Of a DNA stretch of 64,000 bases, positions 28,776 to 38,800 are shown piece after piece. The DNA comes from Pseudofrankia inefficax. GTDB taxonomy: Bacteria; Actinomycetota; Actinomycetes; Frankiales; Frankiaceae. The notes under the pieces were generated by a model, which was not told the DNA's origin, made no database searches, and saw only the letters and a program-made list of their open reading frames with translations. Numbering within the stretch: the stretch's first letter is position 1; each line of letters starts with the position of its first letter. The DNA is taken from positions 1,054,001 to 1,118,000 of the forward strand of contig NC_014666.1 of assembly GCF_000166135.1 (NCBI RefSeq), given 5' to 3'. The translations under genes were made by a program, and so were the position numbers.

Positions 28776-29816
28776 ATGATCACGAATCCGCCGCAGCAGA
28801 CCTACCTCGGCCGCCGTACCTACAACCGTCCCGCCGCCCGCGTCGTGTCCTCCGGTGAGCACCAACTGTGGCTGGCCCGCCACCTCACACCACGGGACCG
28901 CTGGATCGTCCGGATGATCCACGAACACCGGGTGTTGACGACCCACCAGATCGTCGAACTCGGCTGGGAGACCCGCCGCTCGGCGAACATCCGCCTCCTG
29001 GAGCTCTACCGCTGGCGGGTCCTCGACCGCTTCCAACCTTTGGCGGTCAGCGGCCTGTCGCCCATGCACTACGTCCTGGACGTCGCCGGCGCCGCGGTGC
29101 TGGCGCATGAGGACGGCCTGGACCCGAAGAAGATCGGCTACCAGCACGACCGGGCCATCGGTATCGCCCACTCCCTGCACCTGGCCCACCGGGTCGCGGT
29201 CAACGGGATGTTCACCCGGCTGATCCACCACGCCCGCCAGCCCCAGGCCCCCGGCCGGCTCACCGCCTGGTGGTCGGAGGAACGGTGCGCCCGGTCGTTC
29301 GGGGACATCGTGCGCCCGGATGCCTATGGCCGCTGGAAGCAGGGCCGCGGCGAGGTCGAGTGGTTCCTCGAGCTGGACTTCGGCACCGAGACGCTCCGCC
29401 GCCTCACCTTCAAGATCAACGCCTACGATCGGCTCGCGGAGGCTACCAACATCCACACGCCGATCCTGATCTGGACCACCACCGTGCGCCGCGAAGCGCG
29501 TCTGCGCGAGGTGCTCACTGAGGCGCTGCGCGGCCTCGACCATCCGGCGCGGGTGCCGATCGCGACGACCGCCGCGGACCTCGCCGAACCCGACGAGCAC
29601 CTGGACGCCACCCTCACCCGCTGGCTGCCCCTCGCCCGACCCGGGACCGGGCGCCTCAGCCTGGTCCAGCTCGCCAGCCTCTGGCCTCCCACAGCCAGGC
29701 CCCTCACGAGACCGGACAGGACCGAAACCGATCTCGACGTCGAGCCGCCGAAACGGCTGCATCCACCCCAGCCCATGCCACCCACCGGGCTCGACGGCGA
29801 GCAGGTCGCGGCCTGA
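28776..29816 (+). CDS. Replication-relaxation family protein
   Basis: 346 residues matching the replication-relaxation family (PF13814). It has an N-terminal winged helix (DRWIVRMIHEHRVLTTHQI, WETRRSANIRLLELYRWRVLDRF), the linker PMHYVLDVAGAAVLA, then a nuclease-like beta-rich part (VEWFLELDFGTETLRRL, TPILIWTTT). AAGGAG lies 10 bp before the ATG at 28776. Family members occur on conjugative plasmids and integrative elements and are thought to help initiate replication or transfer. It follows the DUF2637 gene after 182 bp, and a long hairpin terminator follows it. Confidence 0.85.
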   Translation: MITNPPQQTYLGRRTYNRPAARVVSSGEHQLWLARHLTPRDRWIVRMIHEHRVLTTHQIVELGWETRRSANIRLLELYRWRVLDRFQPLAVSGLSPMHYVLDVAGAAVLAHEDGLDPKKIGYQHDRAIGIAHSLHLAHRVAVNGMFTRLIHHARQPQAPGRLTAWWSEERCARSFGDIVRPDAYGRWKQGRGEVEWFLELDFGTETLRRLTFKINAYDRLAEATNIHTPILIWTTTVRREARLREVLTEALRGLDHPARVPIATTAADLAEPDEHLDATLTRWLPLARPGTGRLSLVQLASLWPPTARPLTRPDRTETDLDVEPPKRLHPPQPMPPTGLDGEQVAA

Positions 29817-29831
29817 GGCCGTTCTCGCATC

Positions 29832-29880
29832 GCCGCTGATCGGTGAGCAGGGCGTATCGCCCGGCTCACCGATCAGCGGC
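29832..29880 (+). terminator. Long hairpin terminator after the replication-relaxation gene
   Basis: 17-bp perfect stem (GCCGCTGATCGGTGAGC and complement) whose 15-base loop itself folds as GGGCG-TAT-CGCCC, so about 22 paired bases. It starts 15 bp after the stop. Confidence 0.8.
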
Positions 29881-30471
29881 ACCCGTCTTCGGGGAGTGGC
29901 AGGTACCAGGGCCTGTCTCGCTCGCCGAAGGTCGCGCCGCAGGCGCGCACCACCGTGATCGGGCGGTTCCGCGCCGGGGGCCAGCGTTTCGGGCCTCGCC
30001 GGTCGCCGCATGGCGCCGTCGCGCGCTGCTATCGGTCGTCTTTGCACATGAAGTCGTCGCCGCCGCCCAAGACGGTGTTCCACATCGCCTGCAGGACTTC
30101 GTTGTTCGCCAGCTCGGCCGCCTCCGGAGACGAGTTCCAGGCCCTGGCTCGGTCGGCGTCGCTGTGCGCTTGGCGACGTCGCCGTTCCTCCCTCCGGCAG
30201 ACCCGCCCACCGCCGGGCTTTGGCCCTGGCGTTCTCACTCTGCGACTGCCGGCGGCGCCGCTCTGTTGATCGTGATCCGGGCCCGGTCGCAGCCGAGTGG
30301 CTGGAGTACCGGCGACTCCGACCTGTCTCCGCTGGATCGTGGCGCCGCCCTAAGGCTGGCGGGAGCCTCGGCGCTGCAACGCCAGGTCGGTGTTCCCCGC
30401 CCCCAACCCCAGTTGATCACCGGGGCGCCCGGCCGGACCAAAGGATCACGCCGCGTCGATATCGTGGCGAC
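29881..30471. other. Spacer with a possible small minus-strand ORF
   Basis: No clear gene. A short minus-strand frame (30029-30238, 69 codons) ends in a plausible peptide (AAELANNEVLQAMWNTVLGG) but has no recognised relatives and a GTG start without a good ribosome site. Near 29,895-29,930 the sequence resembles 35,320-35,360 (both contain the stretch CAGGTACCAG and a shared downstream pattern), hinting at decayed copies of the same gene end. Confidence 0.35.
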
Positions 30472-31812
30472 GTGGGTAACACGGGCGGTCTGGTGCCGCT
30501 ATGCATCGGCTTGCGCGATCCGAAGACGGCCGTACCGGTCAGGTCGACGATCTCGCTGGGGAGTCCACCGCCGCCCCCGGCCCAGCCCGCGTCTCCCCTG
30601 TCTGACCGAAACTTCGATTGGCGGGCCCGCCATGTCGACCCAAGGTGGCTGGGCTGGGAGACGAGCGACTGCGCCGCCGCGCTCGCGCCGGGTATCCACA
30701 GCACGGCCGAGCTGAACCGCTTCTTCGAGGGCGCGAAGCGACGCGACGAGCCCGCGCTGGTCGTCGCGATGCTCGGACGCGGCGACGTCGACACCGTCCG
30801 CAACGGCCCACCCACTGACATGCTCCCGACCGTCAATCTCACTGATGTCGTCTCGGTCCGTGGCCGGCTCCTTGGCAACGGTGCACAGCCGCGCCTGGCG
30901 CCGGGCCTGGGACACGCAGATCATGATCTCGGGACGCGGCTGAAGGACGACCGTCGTGGCGCGAGGTGGTGGTCCCTCGCGCTCGGCTCCGGGCCCGCCC
31001 AGTGGGCACGCAGAGGGACCAGCCCGGCGCCACCCCCTCAAGGGGATCTTGTTCCGCTGCTCCTCGGTCCTCTGGACGAGACGGTTGTCGGTGTCTGGGT
31101 CGCCCCTGACGGGAGCCAGCGGTGGTACATCGTCCCGTACGGCACGGACTGGAACATGCTGCTTGACTGGCTCATCGGCCACGCGTTGCCTGAGTTCGTG
31201 ATCGGCGCGCTGCACCGCGCGCGTTCGCCGCTGCACGTCCACCCCGCCCTGCAGACACCGGCGGAGCTGGCGGCACAGAAGGCGCTGGATCAGATGTCTG
31301 CCAGGCACGCCGCGGAGAAGACCAGCCGACAGGCGGCGCTCACGCAGGCGCGAACCGCGGCCGAAGGGATCCGCGGTGGACTGCTGGACGGGACGGGCGC
31401 GGAACTAGAGGCCGCCGTCGGCAAGGTACTCGCAGACGCCGGTTTCACCGTCGTCGACCTTGACCGCTACCTCGGCGGCACGCTGTCGGCCGACCTGCTG
31501 GTCACCCGCGGTCCGGAGCGCCGCCTCGTCGAGGTCAAGTCTACGAGCGGAGCCGCGCCACAATCGCTCGCGGGCAAGCTCACCACGCACCTCCAGAAGT
31601 GGCCAGCCCTGCGACCGAACGAGCCAGTCGGCGGCGGCGTCCTGATCGTCAATCACGAACACGGGAAGCTGCCGGCCCAGAGATCTCCCAAGGTTTACAC
31701 CGATCAAGCGTTCGTAGGCACGCTGCGATTTCCCGTCCTCGCCGCCCGAGACCTGTTCGACTGGTGGCGCGCAGGGAACTGGACAGCGATCCAGCAGGCC
31801 GTGCTCGCCTAA
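30472..31812 (+). CDS. PD-(D/E)xK restriction-endonuclease-like protein
   Basis: About 446 residues from the GTG at 30472, which is chosen because the frame becomes protein-like there; no ribosome site is seen and a leaderless message is possible. Residues about 190-245 form an unrecognised compact segment (WYIVPYGTDWNMLLDWLIGH). A helical stretch (residues 263-305) leads to a nuclease fold: GAELEAAVGKVLADAGF, then LSADLLVTRGPERRLVEVKST, where the Asp and the ExK of the PD-(D/E)xK motif are plain. Neighbours are other conflict-type genes, so a defence role is plausible. No methyltransferase partner lies alongside. Confidence 0.7.
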   Translation: MGNTGGLVPLCIGLRDPKTAVPVRSTISLGSPPPPPAQPASPLSDRNFDWRARHVDPRWLGWETSDCAAALAPGIHSTAELNRFFEGAKRRDEPALVVAMLGRGDVDTVRNGPPTDMLPTVNLTDVVSVRGRLLGNGAQPRLAPGLGHADHDLGTRLKDDRRGARWWSLALGSGPAQWARRGTSPAPPPQGDLVPLLLGPLDETVVGVWVAPDGSQRWYIVPYGTDWNMLLDWLIGHALPEFVIGALHRARSPLHVHPALQTPAELAAQKALDQMSARHAAEKTSRQAALTQARTAAEGIRGGLLDGTGAELEAAVGKVLADAGFTVVDLDRYLGGTLSADLLVTRGPERRLVEVKSTSGAAPQSLAGKLTTHLQKWPALRPNEPVGGGVLIVNHEHGKLPAQRSPKVYTDQAFVGTLRFPVLAARDLFDWWRAGNWTAIQQAVLA

Positions 31813-32421
31813 CGCCGCGGCCAGCGATCCGGCCCACAGAAGCCAAGAAAGTCCTCCCGATACGACGCCCCTCGTGCCTTCGACCGGCGAGGACGGCTGG
31901 AGCGAGATCAGCCCGGCTGCGCTGGGAGCCGGTGGATGCGCGGGAGGGCTCGCCCCTGGCCCGTGGTGACAGTGCTGCGGCGACCCGGGGGCCCGCCTGG
32001 GCCGCCCCGAGGTCGCTGGGGAGGTTCGGTCGATGAACGCCGTGGGGACCGCGCGAACGTCGGAGGCCGAGGTCGGGTCGCGCCGGCCGCATGCTGCACC
32101 GGCTGTCGCGCAGCGATCGACGCACGGGACTCAGCCGGGACCGGCCTCCGAGCAACCGGTACCCGCACCGGCAGGCGAGGGTAAGTCATCGCGCGGCACC
32201 TTGCGGGAGGCTCCGGCCTGCCCGCTACCTCCATCGGCCGAGGAAGGTCGTCATCTCGTAGTGAAGATCATGGCCGCCCTCCCGGTTGCCGTCTGCCCGT
32301 CCGGGCGGAACGGGCCCCACCGGTCCTGGCGAGCGCGCGATTCCGGAGACACGGTCGTGCGAGTGGCGCAATACTTTTCTGGTACGGGTGGCGAGCCGGT
32401 TTGGCCCGGGAGACGAGGCGA
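31813..32421. other. 609-bp spacer, no gene recognised
   Basis: Several short overlapping frames run through this stretch on both strands, none with a recognisable domain or ribosome site. AT-richer sequence at 32,360-32,400 (ATACTTTTCTGGTA) probably holds the promoter of the HNH gene. Confidence 0.4.
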
Positions 32422-33120
32422 ATGGCAGGCAAACGATCCTATCCGCCGGGTGTCGTTGCAGCTCTCACCTCACTGTGTCGCGGATCCTGTTACTGGCCTG
32501 ATTGCGCCGAGCCAGTAGTCATATTCATCAAAGGGATGCCGGTCACCAATCTTCAGACCGCACACATCGCGGCATTGAGCCCTGGCGGACCGCGCTATGA
32601 CGCTCGCATGAGCATCGAGGAACGAAACGCGTTCGGGAACCTGATTCTCCTGTGCACGCCGCATCACAAGGTCGTCGACAAGACCAGCCCGGATGAGTAT
32701 CCGGTCCAACTGCTCAGGAGCTGGAAGGCGCAGCGAGAAGCGGCGGGCCAGACCGCCCTGGCCGGTCTGCGCCAGGTGACCGAGGCGCGCCTGGAGGAGA
32801 TGATCCTCGACGTGCTCCATCAGCGGGACCGGGAGCTGAACGCGGCCATTGCCCGCTTCGAGGAGGTCGACTCCCAAGCGGCGGCGGTGCTTCGGGACCT
32901 GCTGCGGCAACTTGAAGAGGCAAACCTGGCGAGTTCCGCCTTGAACCAGGACTCCGTCACGACCCTCGACCGAGCGGCGAGGAAGTTGCAGTCTTCCGTC
33001 AACCTGGACGTGGTCACCATGCTTGACCGGGCGGCGAGAAAGCTTGAAAAGCTTCCCTCGGTCGTCGACCAACTGACCTCGGCGGCCTGGGACCTACAGA
33101 ACAAACTGCCCGACAGGTAG
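32422..33120 (+). CDS. HNH endonuclease-like protein with C-terminal helical repeats
   Basis: 232 residues. An N-terminal metal/nuclease module (residues about 1-105) contains CRGSCYWPDC, TAHIAALSPGGPRYD, then NAFGNLILLCTPHHKVVD: an HNH fold with paired Cys and the C-terminal HH. The rest is predicted coiled coil and contains two near-repeats, TTLDRAARKLQSSV and TMLDRAARKLEKLP. It could be an effector nuclease with an oligomerising or target-binding tail. It converges with the TIR-WD40 gene. The ATG at 32422 is preferred to an upstream TTG in frame. Confidence 0.8.
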   Translation: MAGKRSYPPGVVAALTSLCRGSCYWPDCAEPVVIFIKGMPVTNLQTAHIAALSPGGPRYDARMSIEERNAFGNLILLCTPHHKVVDKTSPDEYPVQLLRSWKAQREAAGQTALAGLRQVTEARLEEMILDVLHQRDRELNAAIARFEEVDSQAAAVLRDLLRQLEEANLASSALNQDSVTTLDRAARKLQSSVNLDVVTMLDRAARKLEKLPSVVDQLTSAAWDLQNKLPDR

Positions 33121-33502
33121 ACGGCCAGCCGTCTCGCGCCTGGGAGGGTTTCCTACGGTGCGAGGGCCCCAGTCCACGACCGCTGCATGTCATGCCGGAG
33201 CAGGATCGCCAGCCGATGCCTCCGACCGGACCCGACGACCAGCAACGCGCAGCCTGACCTCGTCCCCTTCCGCTGGTGAACGTGCCGGCTCGGCACGTCG
33301 CCCAGCCGGCACGGCGGCCGGCGTGGTTCAGGGAGCGGGCTCGCGGAGGCATGGTGGTAGGGGCCGATGCCGGCCATCGCGGCTGGTCCGCTGGGCCTCG
33401 GCGCGACGGTGGCGACGCGCATTTCGGCAGACCTGACGCATTTGTGGAGGTTTGGTTGAGGTGACCTGAGCTGACCGGCAACCTCCGTGAAGCAATGGCT
33501 GA
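33121..33502. other. 382-bp spacer between convergent HNH and TIR-WD40 genes
   Basis: No gene, hairpin or repeat is recognised. Short frames on both strands overlap each other and have no domain signal. Confidence 0.4.
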
Positions 33503-35098
33503 TCAGAGTCTCCATAGTCGGACCGTGCTGTCGGTGCTGGCGCTGGCCAGGATTCGTCCGTCCGGGGCGAAAGCCACGGACTGCACCCCGTCGGTGTGGC
33601 CGGTGAGAGGCTCACCGAGTGCCTGTGAGCGGGCCGGGTCGGTCACGTCCCATAGTCGGAGCGTGTTGTCGATACTGGCGCTGGCCAGGGTTCGTCCGTC
33701 CGGGGCGAAGGCCACGGACCGCACGTCATCGGTGTGGCCGGTGAGCGGCTGACCGAGTGCCTGTGGGCGGGCCGGGTCGGTCACGTCCCATAGCCACACC
33801 GCCCTGTCGCCGCCGGCAGTCGCCAAGGCGCGCCCGTCTGGGGAGAAGGCTACGGACGACACCCAGGCCTTCTCCTCGGTGAGACGCGCGCCGAGCCGCC
33901 GTCGGCGGGTCGGTTCGGTCACGAGAAGCGTGCCGAGCCGTTGAGGGCGGGCCGGGTCGCTCAGGTCCCACAGCTGGGTCTTGTTGTCGTCGCCGGTGGC
34001 CAGGGTCTTGCCGTCCGGGGAGAACGCCACAGCCAACATGGGGGCCTTGTCGCTGGTGAGGGGTTTGCCGAGCCGCCGTCGCCCGGCGACGTCCCACAGT
34101 CGAACCGTCTTGTCGTCGCTGGCGGTCGCCAGGATCTGTCCGTCGGGCGAGAACGCCACCGACCAGACCCAATCGGAATGCCCGGTGAGGGGCTGGCCGA
34201 GCGGTCCGGGGTCGGCTGGGTCGGTGAGGTCCCACAGTTGCACCGTCGTGTCGTCGCTGGTGGTGGCCAAGGTCTGACCGTCTGGGGAGAACGCCACTGA
34301 CAACAGCCGAGCGTTTCCGTCGAGGGGTTGGCCGAGCGGCTCGGGGTCGGCTGGGTCGGTGACGTTCCACAGCCGGACCGTTGTGTCGGCGCTGGCGGTG
34401 GCCAGGAGCTGCCCGTCTGGGGAAAAAGCCAAGGACTGCACTCCGGCGGTGTGGCCGGTGAGCGGATCGCCAAGTGGCCGTGGGCCGGCAGGATCTGCGG
34501 GAGCCGGCCGCCGGGTGGCGCGTCTGCCCTTGCTGCTGGACCAGGTCGCGTTGAGGGCGCGGGTCACGGCCGGGCTTTGCGTGGTCGGGAAGTCCGGTCG
34601 CCTGGCCGGCGGAGCCTCGCGCGGGGGCGTCGGGAAGCTCGGCGCCACAGGGGGCTTGATACGGCCATCGATCGCGCCACGGACGTGCTCAAGAAGCCGT
34701 CGGCGGGCGTCCTCCGGCGTCAGGCCGAACAGGTCAATGGACACGATCGTGCGAAGCAGACCGGGGCGCGGGCAGTCCTCAATGCGGATCGGTAGCAACT
34801 TTCGAGCGAACCCTCCCGGGTCGGCTACCTGCGCCGAGCGCCACTCCTGGGCGCCGTAGACCGAACCGAGGTAGGCGTCCGACAACACGGCGATTGTCCG
34901 CCGGGCCAACCGGATGCCCTGGTCCATCCGCGCCGCCCAGTCGGAACCCGCGACGAAGTCCCACGCCTGGATCAGAACGCTGTGTCCGGCGTCCTCCAGT
35001 TGCCAGGCCAGCCATTCGGCCCATGCTCGGTCCTTGCCCGTGTACGAGACGAAGAAGTCCCACCCTTCCGGATCAACGGGACCCCCCGTGAGCGTCAC
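33503..35098 (-). CDS. TIR domain fused to a seven-bladed WD40 propeller
   Basis: 531 residues from a GTG. Residues about 12-140 are a TIR domain: WDFFVSYTGKDRAWAEWLAW, HSVLIQAWDF, RTIAVLSDAYLGS and YGAQEWRSA, where the Glu is in the place of the catalytic Glu of TIR NADases. A Pro/Arg-rich linker (about 160-215) has no P-loop. Seven WD40 repeats follow, each with VAFSPDG-type cores and VRLWDV-type ends; the second-last residues are VRLWRL. TIR NADases act in bacterial abortive defence; a full propeller would be the sensor or scaffold. A STAND ATPase, usual between such domains, is missing. Confidence 0.88.
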   Translation of the reverse strand: MTLTGGPVDPEGWDFFVSYTGKDRAWAEWLAWQLEDAGHSVLIQAWDFVAGSDWAARMDQGIRLARRTIAVLSDAYLGSVYGAQEWRSAQVADPGGFARKLLPIRIEDCPRPGLLRTIVSIDLFGLTPEDARRRLLEHVRGAIDGRIKPPVAPSFPTPPREAPPARRPDFPTTQSPAVTRALNATWSSSKGRRATRRPAPADPAGPRPLGDPLTGHTAGVQSLAFSPDGQLLATASADTTVRLWNVTDPADPEPLGQPLDGNARLLSVAFSPDGQTLATTSDDTTVQLWDLTDPADPGPLGQPLTGHSDWVWSVAFSPDGQILATASDDKTVRLWDVAGRRRLGKPLTSDKAPMLAVAFSPDGKTLATGDDNKTQLWDLSDPARPQRLGTLLVTEPTRRRRLGARLTEEKAWVSSVAFSPDGRALATAGGDRAVWLWDVTDPARPQALGQPLTGHTDDVRSVAFAPDGRTLASASIDNTLRLWDVTDPARSQALGEPLTGHTDGVQSVAFAPDGRILASASTDSTVRLWRL

Positions 35099-35176
35099 AC
35101 CTCAATCTTCGCACTTCCCACTGTTCGCCCGGGATCGTCCTGTCCGGCGGTGGTGGACGATTCGGCAGCCACGCTG

Positions 35177-35345
35177 GCCGTATCTGAGTGAGGGCGAAGG
35201 GGCCGGAACCACGTCAAGCGAGCAGCGCCCCCACGTTTCGGCGGCGGTCCCGGACGCTCAGCGCACCGCATCAAAAGCGGCGGGCCGACATCGACCCTGG
35301 TGGCGCTCCGGCCGGGCCGCCGACGGGAGCGCCAGGTACCAGAGC
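35177..35345. repeat. Diverged intergenic repeat, copy 1
   Basis: Begins GCCGTATCTGAGTGAGGGC and later contains ACCGCATCAAAAGCGGCGGG and CCGACATCGACCCTGG. The same landmarks, in the same order and spacing, recur at about 46184-46350. Each copy lies upstream of an accessory gene (Trypco2 here). It may be a decayed gene end or a shared upstream element. Confidence 0.55.
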
Positions 35346-35517
35346 CCGTCTCGTTCGTCGCGCCGTGGGCGTGCTTCGGCCTCCGCGAGATCCGCCCTGC
35401 GATCGTGTGCCGGCAGCGGATGCGTGGGGTGGTGCGGTCGTATTCTCTGGGCCAACGGGGCCGGGTCTTGCCTGCGCTGTGTGAGATGCCCCGCCGTGCG
35501 ACGTGGGGAGGCCACGG

Positions 35518-35853
35518 GTGGGTGAGCGGAACGCCGGGTCGGTGGACGGCTTGGGGTTGGCGGACGCGATCGGGGTGCTCCGTGACGAGCTGTTGAAGGC
35601 TCGCGCGGCGGGTGCCGGCGCGGATATTCAGCTGCCGGTGGAGTCGATGACGGTGGAGTTGACGGTTACGGCGACGAGGTCCGCGGACGGTAAGGCGGGT
35701 TTCAAGGTCCCGGTGGTCGACCTTGAGTTGGGTGGGGGTGCCAGCCGGGAGCGCGGGACGCAACAGACGGTGACGGTGGTGTTCGGGGCGCCGGTGGATC
35801 GTGCGGGTAACTCGGTGAAGGTCGCCGCGGCCGATGACGTGTTGAAGGGGTAG
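35518..35853 (+). CDS. Trypco2 (trypsin-co-occurring domain 2) protein
   Basis: 111 residues. The core matches the Trypco2 pattern: GLADAIGVLRDELLKARAAG, then ADIQLPVESMTVELTVTAT and FKVPVVDLELGG, finishing in a beta strand (QQTVTVVFGAP). The GTG at 35518 has GGGGAGG 6 bp upstream and is preferred to the GTG at 35503. The stop is 3 bp before the ATG of the trypsin/STAND gene, whose ribosome site overlaps this gene's end. Trypco domains are known as partners of trypsin-effector NTPase conflict systems (Aravind group's classification); the biochemical role is unproven. Confidence 0.85.
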   Translation: MGERNAGSVDGLGLADAIGVLRDELLKARAAGAGADIQLPVESMTVELTVTATRSADGKAGFKVPVVDLELGGGASRERGTQQTVTVVFGAPVDRAGNSVKVAAADDVLKG

Positions 35854-35856
35854 CCG

Positions 35857-38800
35857 ATGGCGATCGTGCCGCTGGCTGTCCGGGTGGTGGAGGTGATCGC
35901 CGATCGTGGTGCGGAGATGAGTCCTCGGTACCGGTACGGGTCGGGCTGCGTGGTGGCGGGCGGGTGGGTGCTGACGGCGGCGCACGTCGTGGCGGCGGCG
36001 CTCGGTGTCGTCGTGCGCACTTCTGACAAGGTGGTGCGTGCGGCGGCGCTGGATCCGAGGTTTATCGGGGATGTGGACGGGCCGGGCCCGGACCTCGCGC
36101 TGGTGAGTGTCGTGGGGCTGGACCTGCCGCCGATGGGCCTGGCCAAGGTGGACCGGGACAGTCCGACGGGTGATCCGGTGGAGCGGTGTCACGCGATCGG
36201 GTATCCGGCGTTTATGGAGCGGGCCGGGCCGGACGGTGTCCCGGTCCGGGACACCGTCGACGCGTTCGGCCACATTCCCGCGCTGTCGCTGCTGGCGGGC
36301 GGTCTGTTGTCGTTGCAGGTGTCCAGCACTCCCCGGCCGTTGCCGCCGGAGCGGGTCGCGGTGGGCGAATCGGAGTGGTCGGGGATGTCCGGCGGCCCGG
36401 TCGTCGCCGAGGGCTTTCTGGTCGGAGTGGTCACCGAGCATGCGCCGCGGGCGGGTTCCTCGGCCCTCACCCTGACCCCCCTGACCGCGTTGCAGGCCGA
36501 TTCTGACCATCCGGGGTGGAGTCGCGGGGTCACCGAACCGGCCGGGTGGTGGGCGCGGCTGGGAGTGTCCGGTCCAGGCGCGCTGCGCTGGTTGCCAATC
36601 GGGCCGGTCGGGTCGGCGCGGCCGGCGTATCAGGCGACCGTGCGAGAGATCCACCGGCGGACGTCGCCGCTGGTCGGCCGGCAACGGGAGCTGGCCGACA
36701 TCGCCTCCTTCGCGGTCGGATCCGAGGGCTACCGGTGTCTGGTCGGTGGGGCGTGGGCGGGCAAGACGTCGCTGCTCGCCGAGGCGGTGGTCGCGGCGCT
36801 GCCCCCGCAGGTCGACGTGGTCAGCTACTTCCTGTCCCGGCGGGAAGCCGACGCGGACAGCGCCCGGTTCCTGGCCGCCGTGGTCCCTCAGCTGGCGTAC
36901 CTGGTGGGTGACCAGGAGCCGCCCACGGCGGATCTGCACCAGTTGCGGGCGCTGTGGCAGCGGGCGGTGGACCGTGCTGCCGCGCAGGACCGTCACCTGC
37001 TGCTCGTCGTCGACGGCCTCGACGAGGACCTGCGACCGCCTGGGCTGCCCAGCGTCGCCGCGGTGCTGCCGGCTGGGGTGGGCGGACGTGCCCACGTGCT
37101 GGTCGCGAGTCGGCCTTATCCTGCTCTCCCGGGCGACGTGCCGGTCGGCCATCCGCTGCCTGCCGTACAGCCGGTGGAGGTGGAGCCGTTTGCCGGCGCG
37201 CAGGAACTGGCCGCGCTGGCACGCCAGGAGATCGACGAGCTGACTCGCGACGATGAGACTGGACTGGCGGCCGACGTGTTGGGGCTGCTCGCGGCGGCGG
37301 CCGGGCCGTTGGCCATCGAAGACCTGACCGCCCTGGCTGAGGTGGCGCCGCGCTCGGCCGCCCTGACCCGCAAGGTGCGAAGGCTGCTGTCCGACCGGGC
37401 GGCCCGCAGCGTGCAGCCGGTCGGGCCAACCGGCGCCCGGCGCTGGCAGTTCGCCCACGAATCCCTGCTCGCCCACGCCCGCACCCACGACGATCTGGCC
37501 GACCCCGACTTCCGCCGCCGCATTGACCGGTGGGCCGATGGCTGGCGGGACGCCGGCTGGCCTGCCCCGACCGATGGCGGGGACGGGACACCGCGCTACC
37601 TGCTGGACTCCTACGCGTGCACGTTAGCCCGGCAGCCGCAGCGGTTGTCGGGACTGGCCGGCGATGCCGGCTGGGTCGTGGCGGCCATCGAGACGGCGGG
37701 CGCGGACTGGGTCCTGGCCGACCTGCGCCGGGCCGCCGCGGCAGACCCGACCCATCCGGCGGTCGCGGCGACCCTGGCGACCGTCACCGGCCAGGCCCAC
37801 CAGCTGCGGCTCTCCCCACTACTGCACCAGCCTGGCTATGTGGCACGGCAGCTGTGCCTGCAAGCCGCGGAACTCGCCGAGGACCGCCTCGCCGCCGACC
37901 TGCGCACCCGGCTACGCGCCCAACCCGGCCCCGGCCTGGTACCGCTCTGGACTACACGCCGAGCCAGCCCCGCTCTGGCCGCCGAACTCGGCCGCCACGA
38001 CGGCCCGGTGCGGACGATGACGGCGTTGCCCGACGGGCGGGTCGCCACCGCAGTCACGGGTGGGCGGCTGCTGGCCTGGGACCCGGCAGCGCCGGACGCC
38101 GACCCGACCGAACTGGGCCGCAACGGCCGCAGCGCGTTTCCGGCAGCAGTGCGGGCGATGGCAGTGCTGCCCGACGGCCGGCTCGCCACCGCGGGCACGG
38201 GTGGGCGGCTGCTGGCCTGGGACCCGGCAGCGCCGGGCACCCCCCCGACCGAGCTAGGCCGCCACGACCATGTGTCGGCGATGGCAGTGCTGCCCGACGG
38301 CCGGCTCGCCACCAACGAGTACTACGGACGCCTGCTGCTATGGGACCCGACCCAGCCCGACGCCGCCCCTACCCAGCTAGGCCGCCACGGCAACGCGGTA
38401 GCCGCGCTGCCCGACGGCCGGCTCGTCACAAGCGGCAGCCTCGTCGACGGGCAGTTGCTGGTGTGGGACCCGGCCACGCCGGGAACTGGCCCGATCGAAC
38501 TGGGCTACGGCACGCTGCAGGCGCCAGTCGTGCTGCTCGACGGCAGGGTGGCGGCGCCAGGCTTCGATGGACGGCCGCTGCTCTGGGACCCCGCGGCGCC
38601 TGGTGCCGACCCTACTGAATTGGGCGGGGTCAACAACGCGATCAAGGTAGCCGCGGCGCTGCCCGACGGCCGGCTCGCCACCGGCAGCCACGACGGACGG
38701 GTGCTGGTGTGGGACCCGACCCTGCCCGGCACCGACCCGACGGAACTTGGCCGCCACGACGACGAGGTGCTGGCGATGGCCGTGCTGCCCGACGGCCGGC

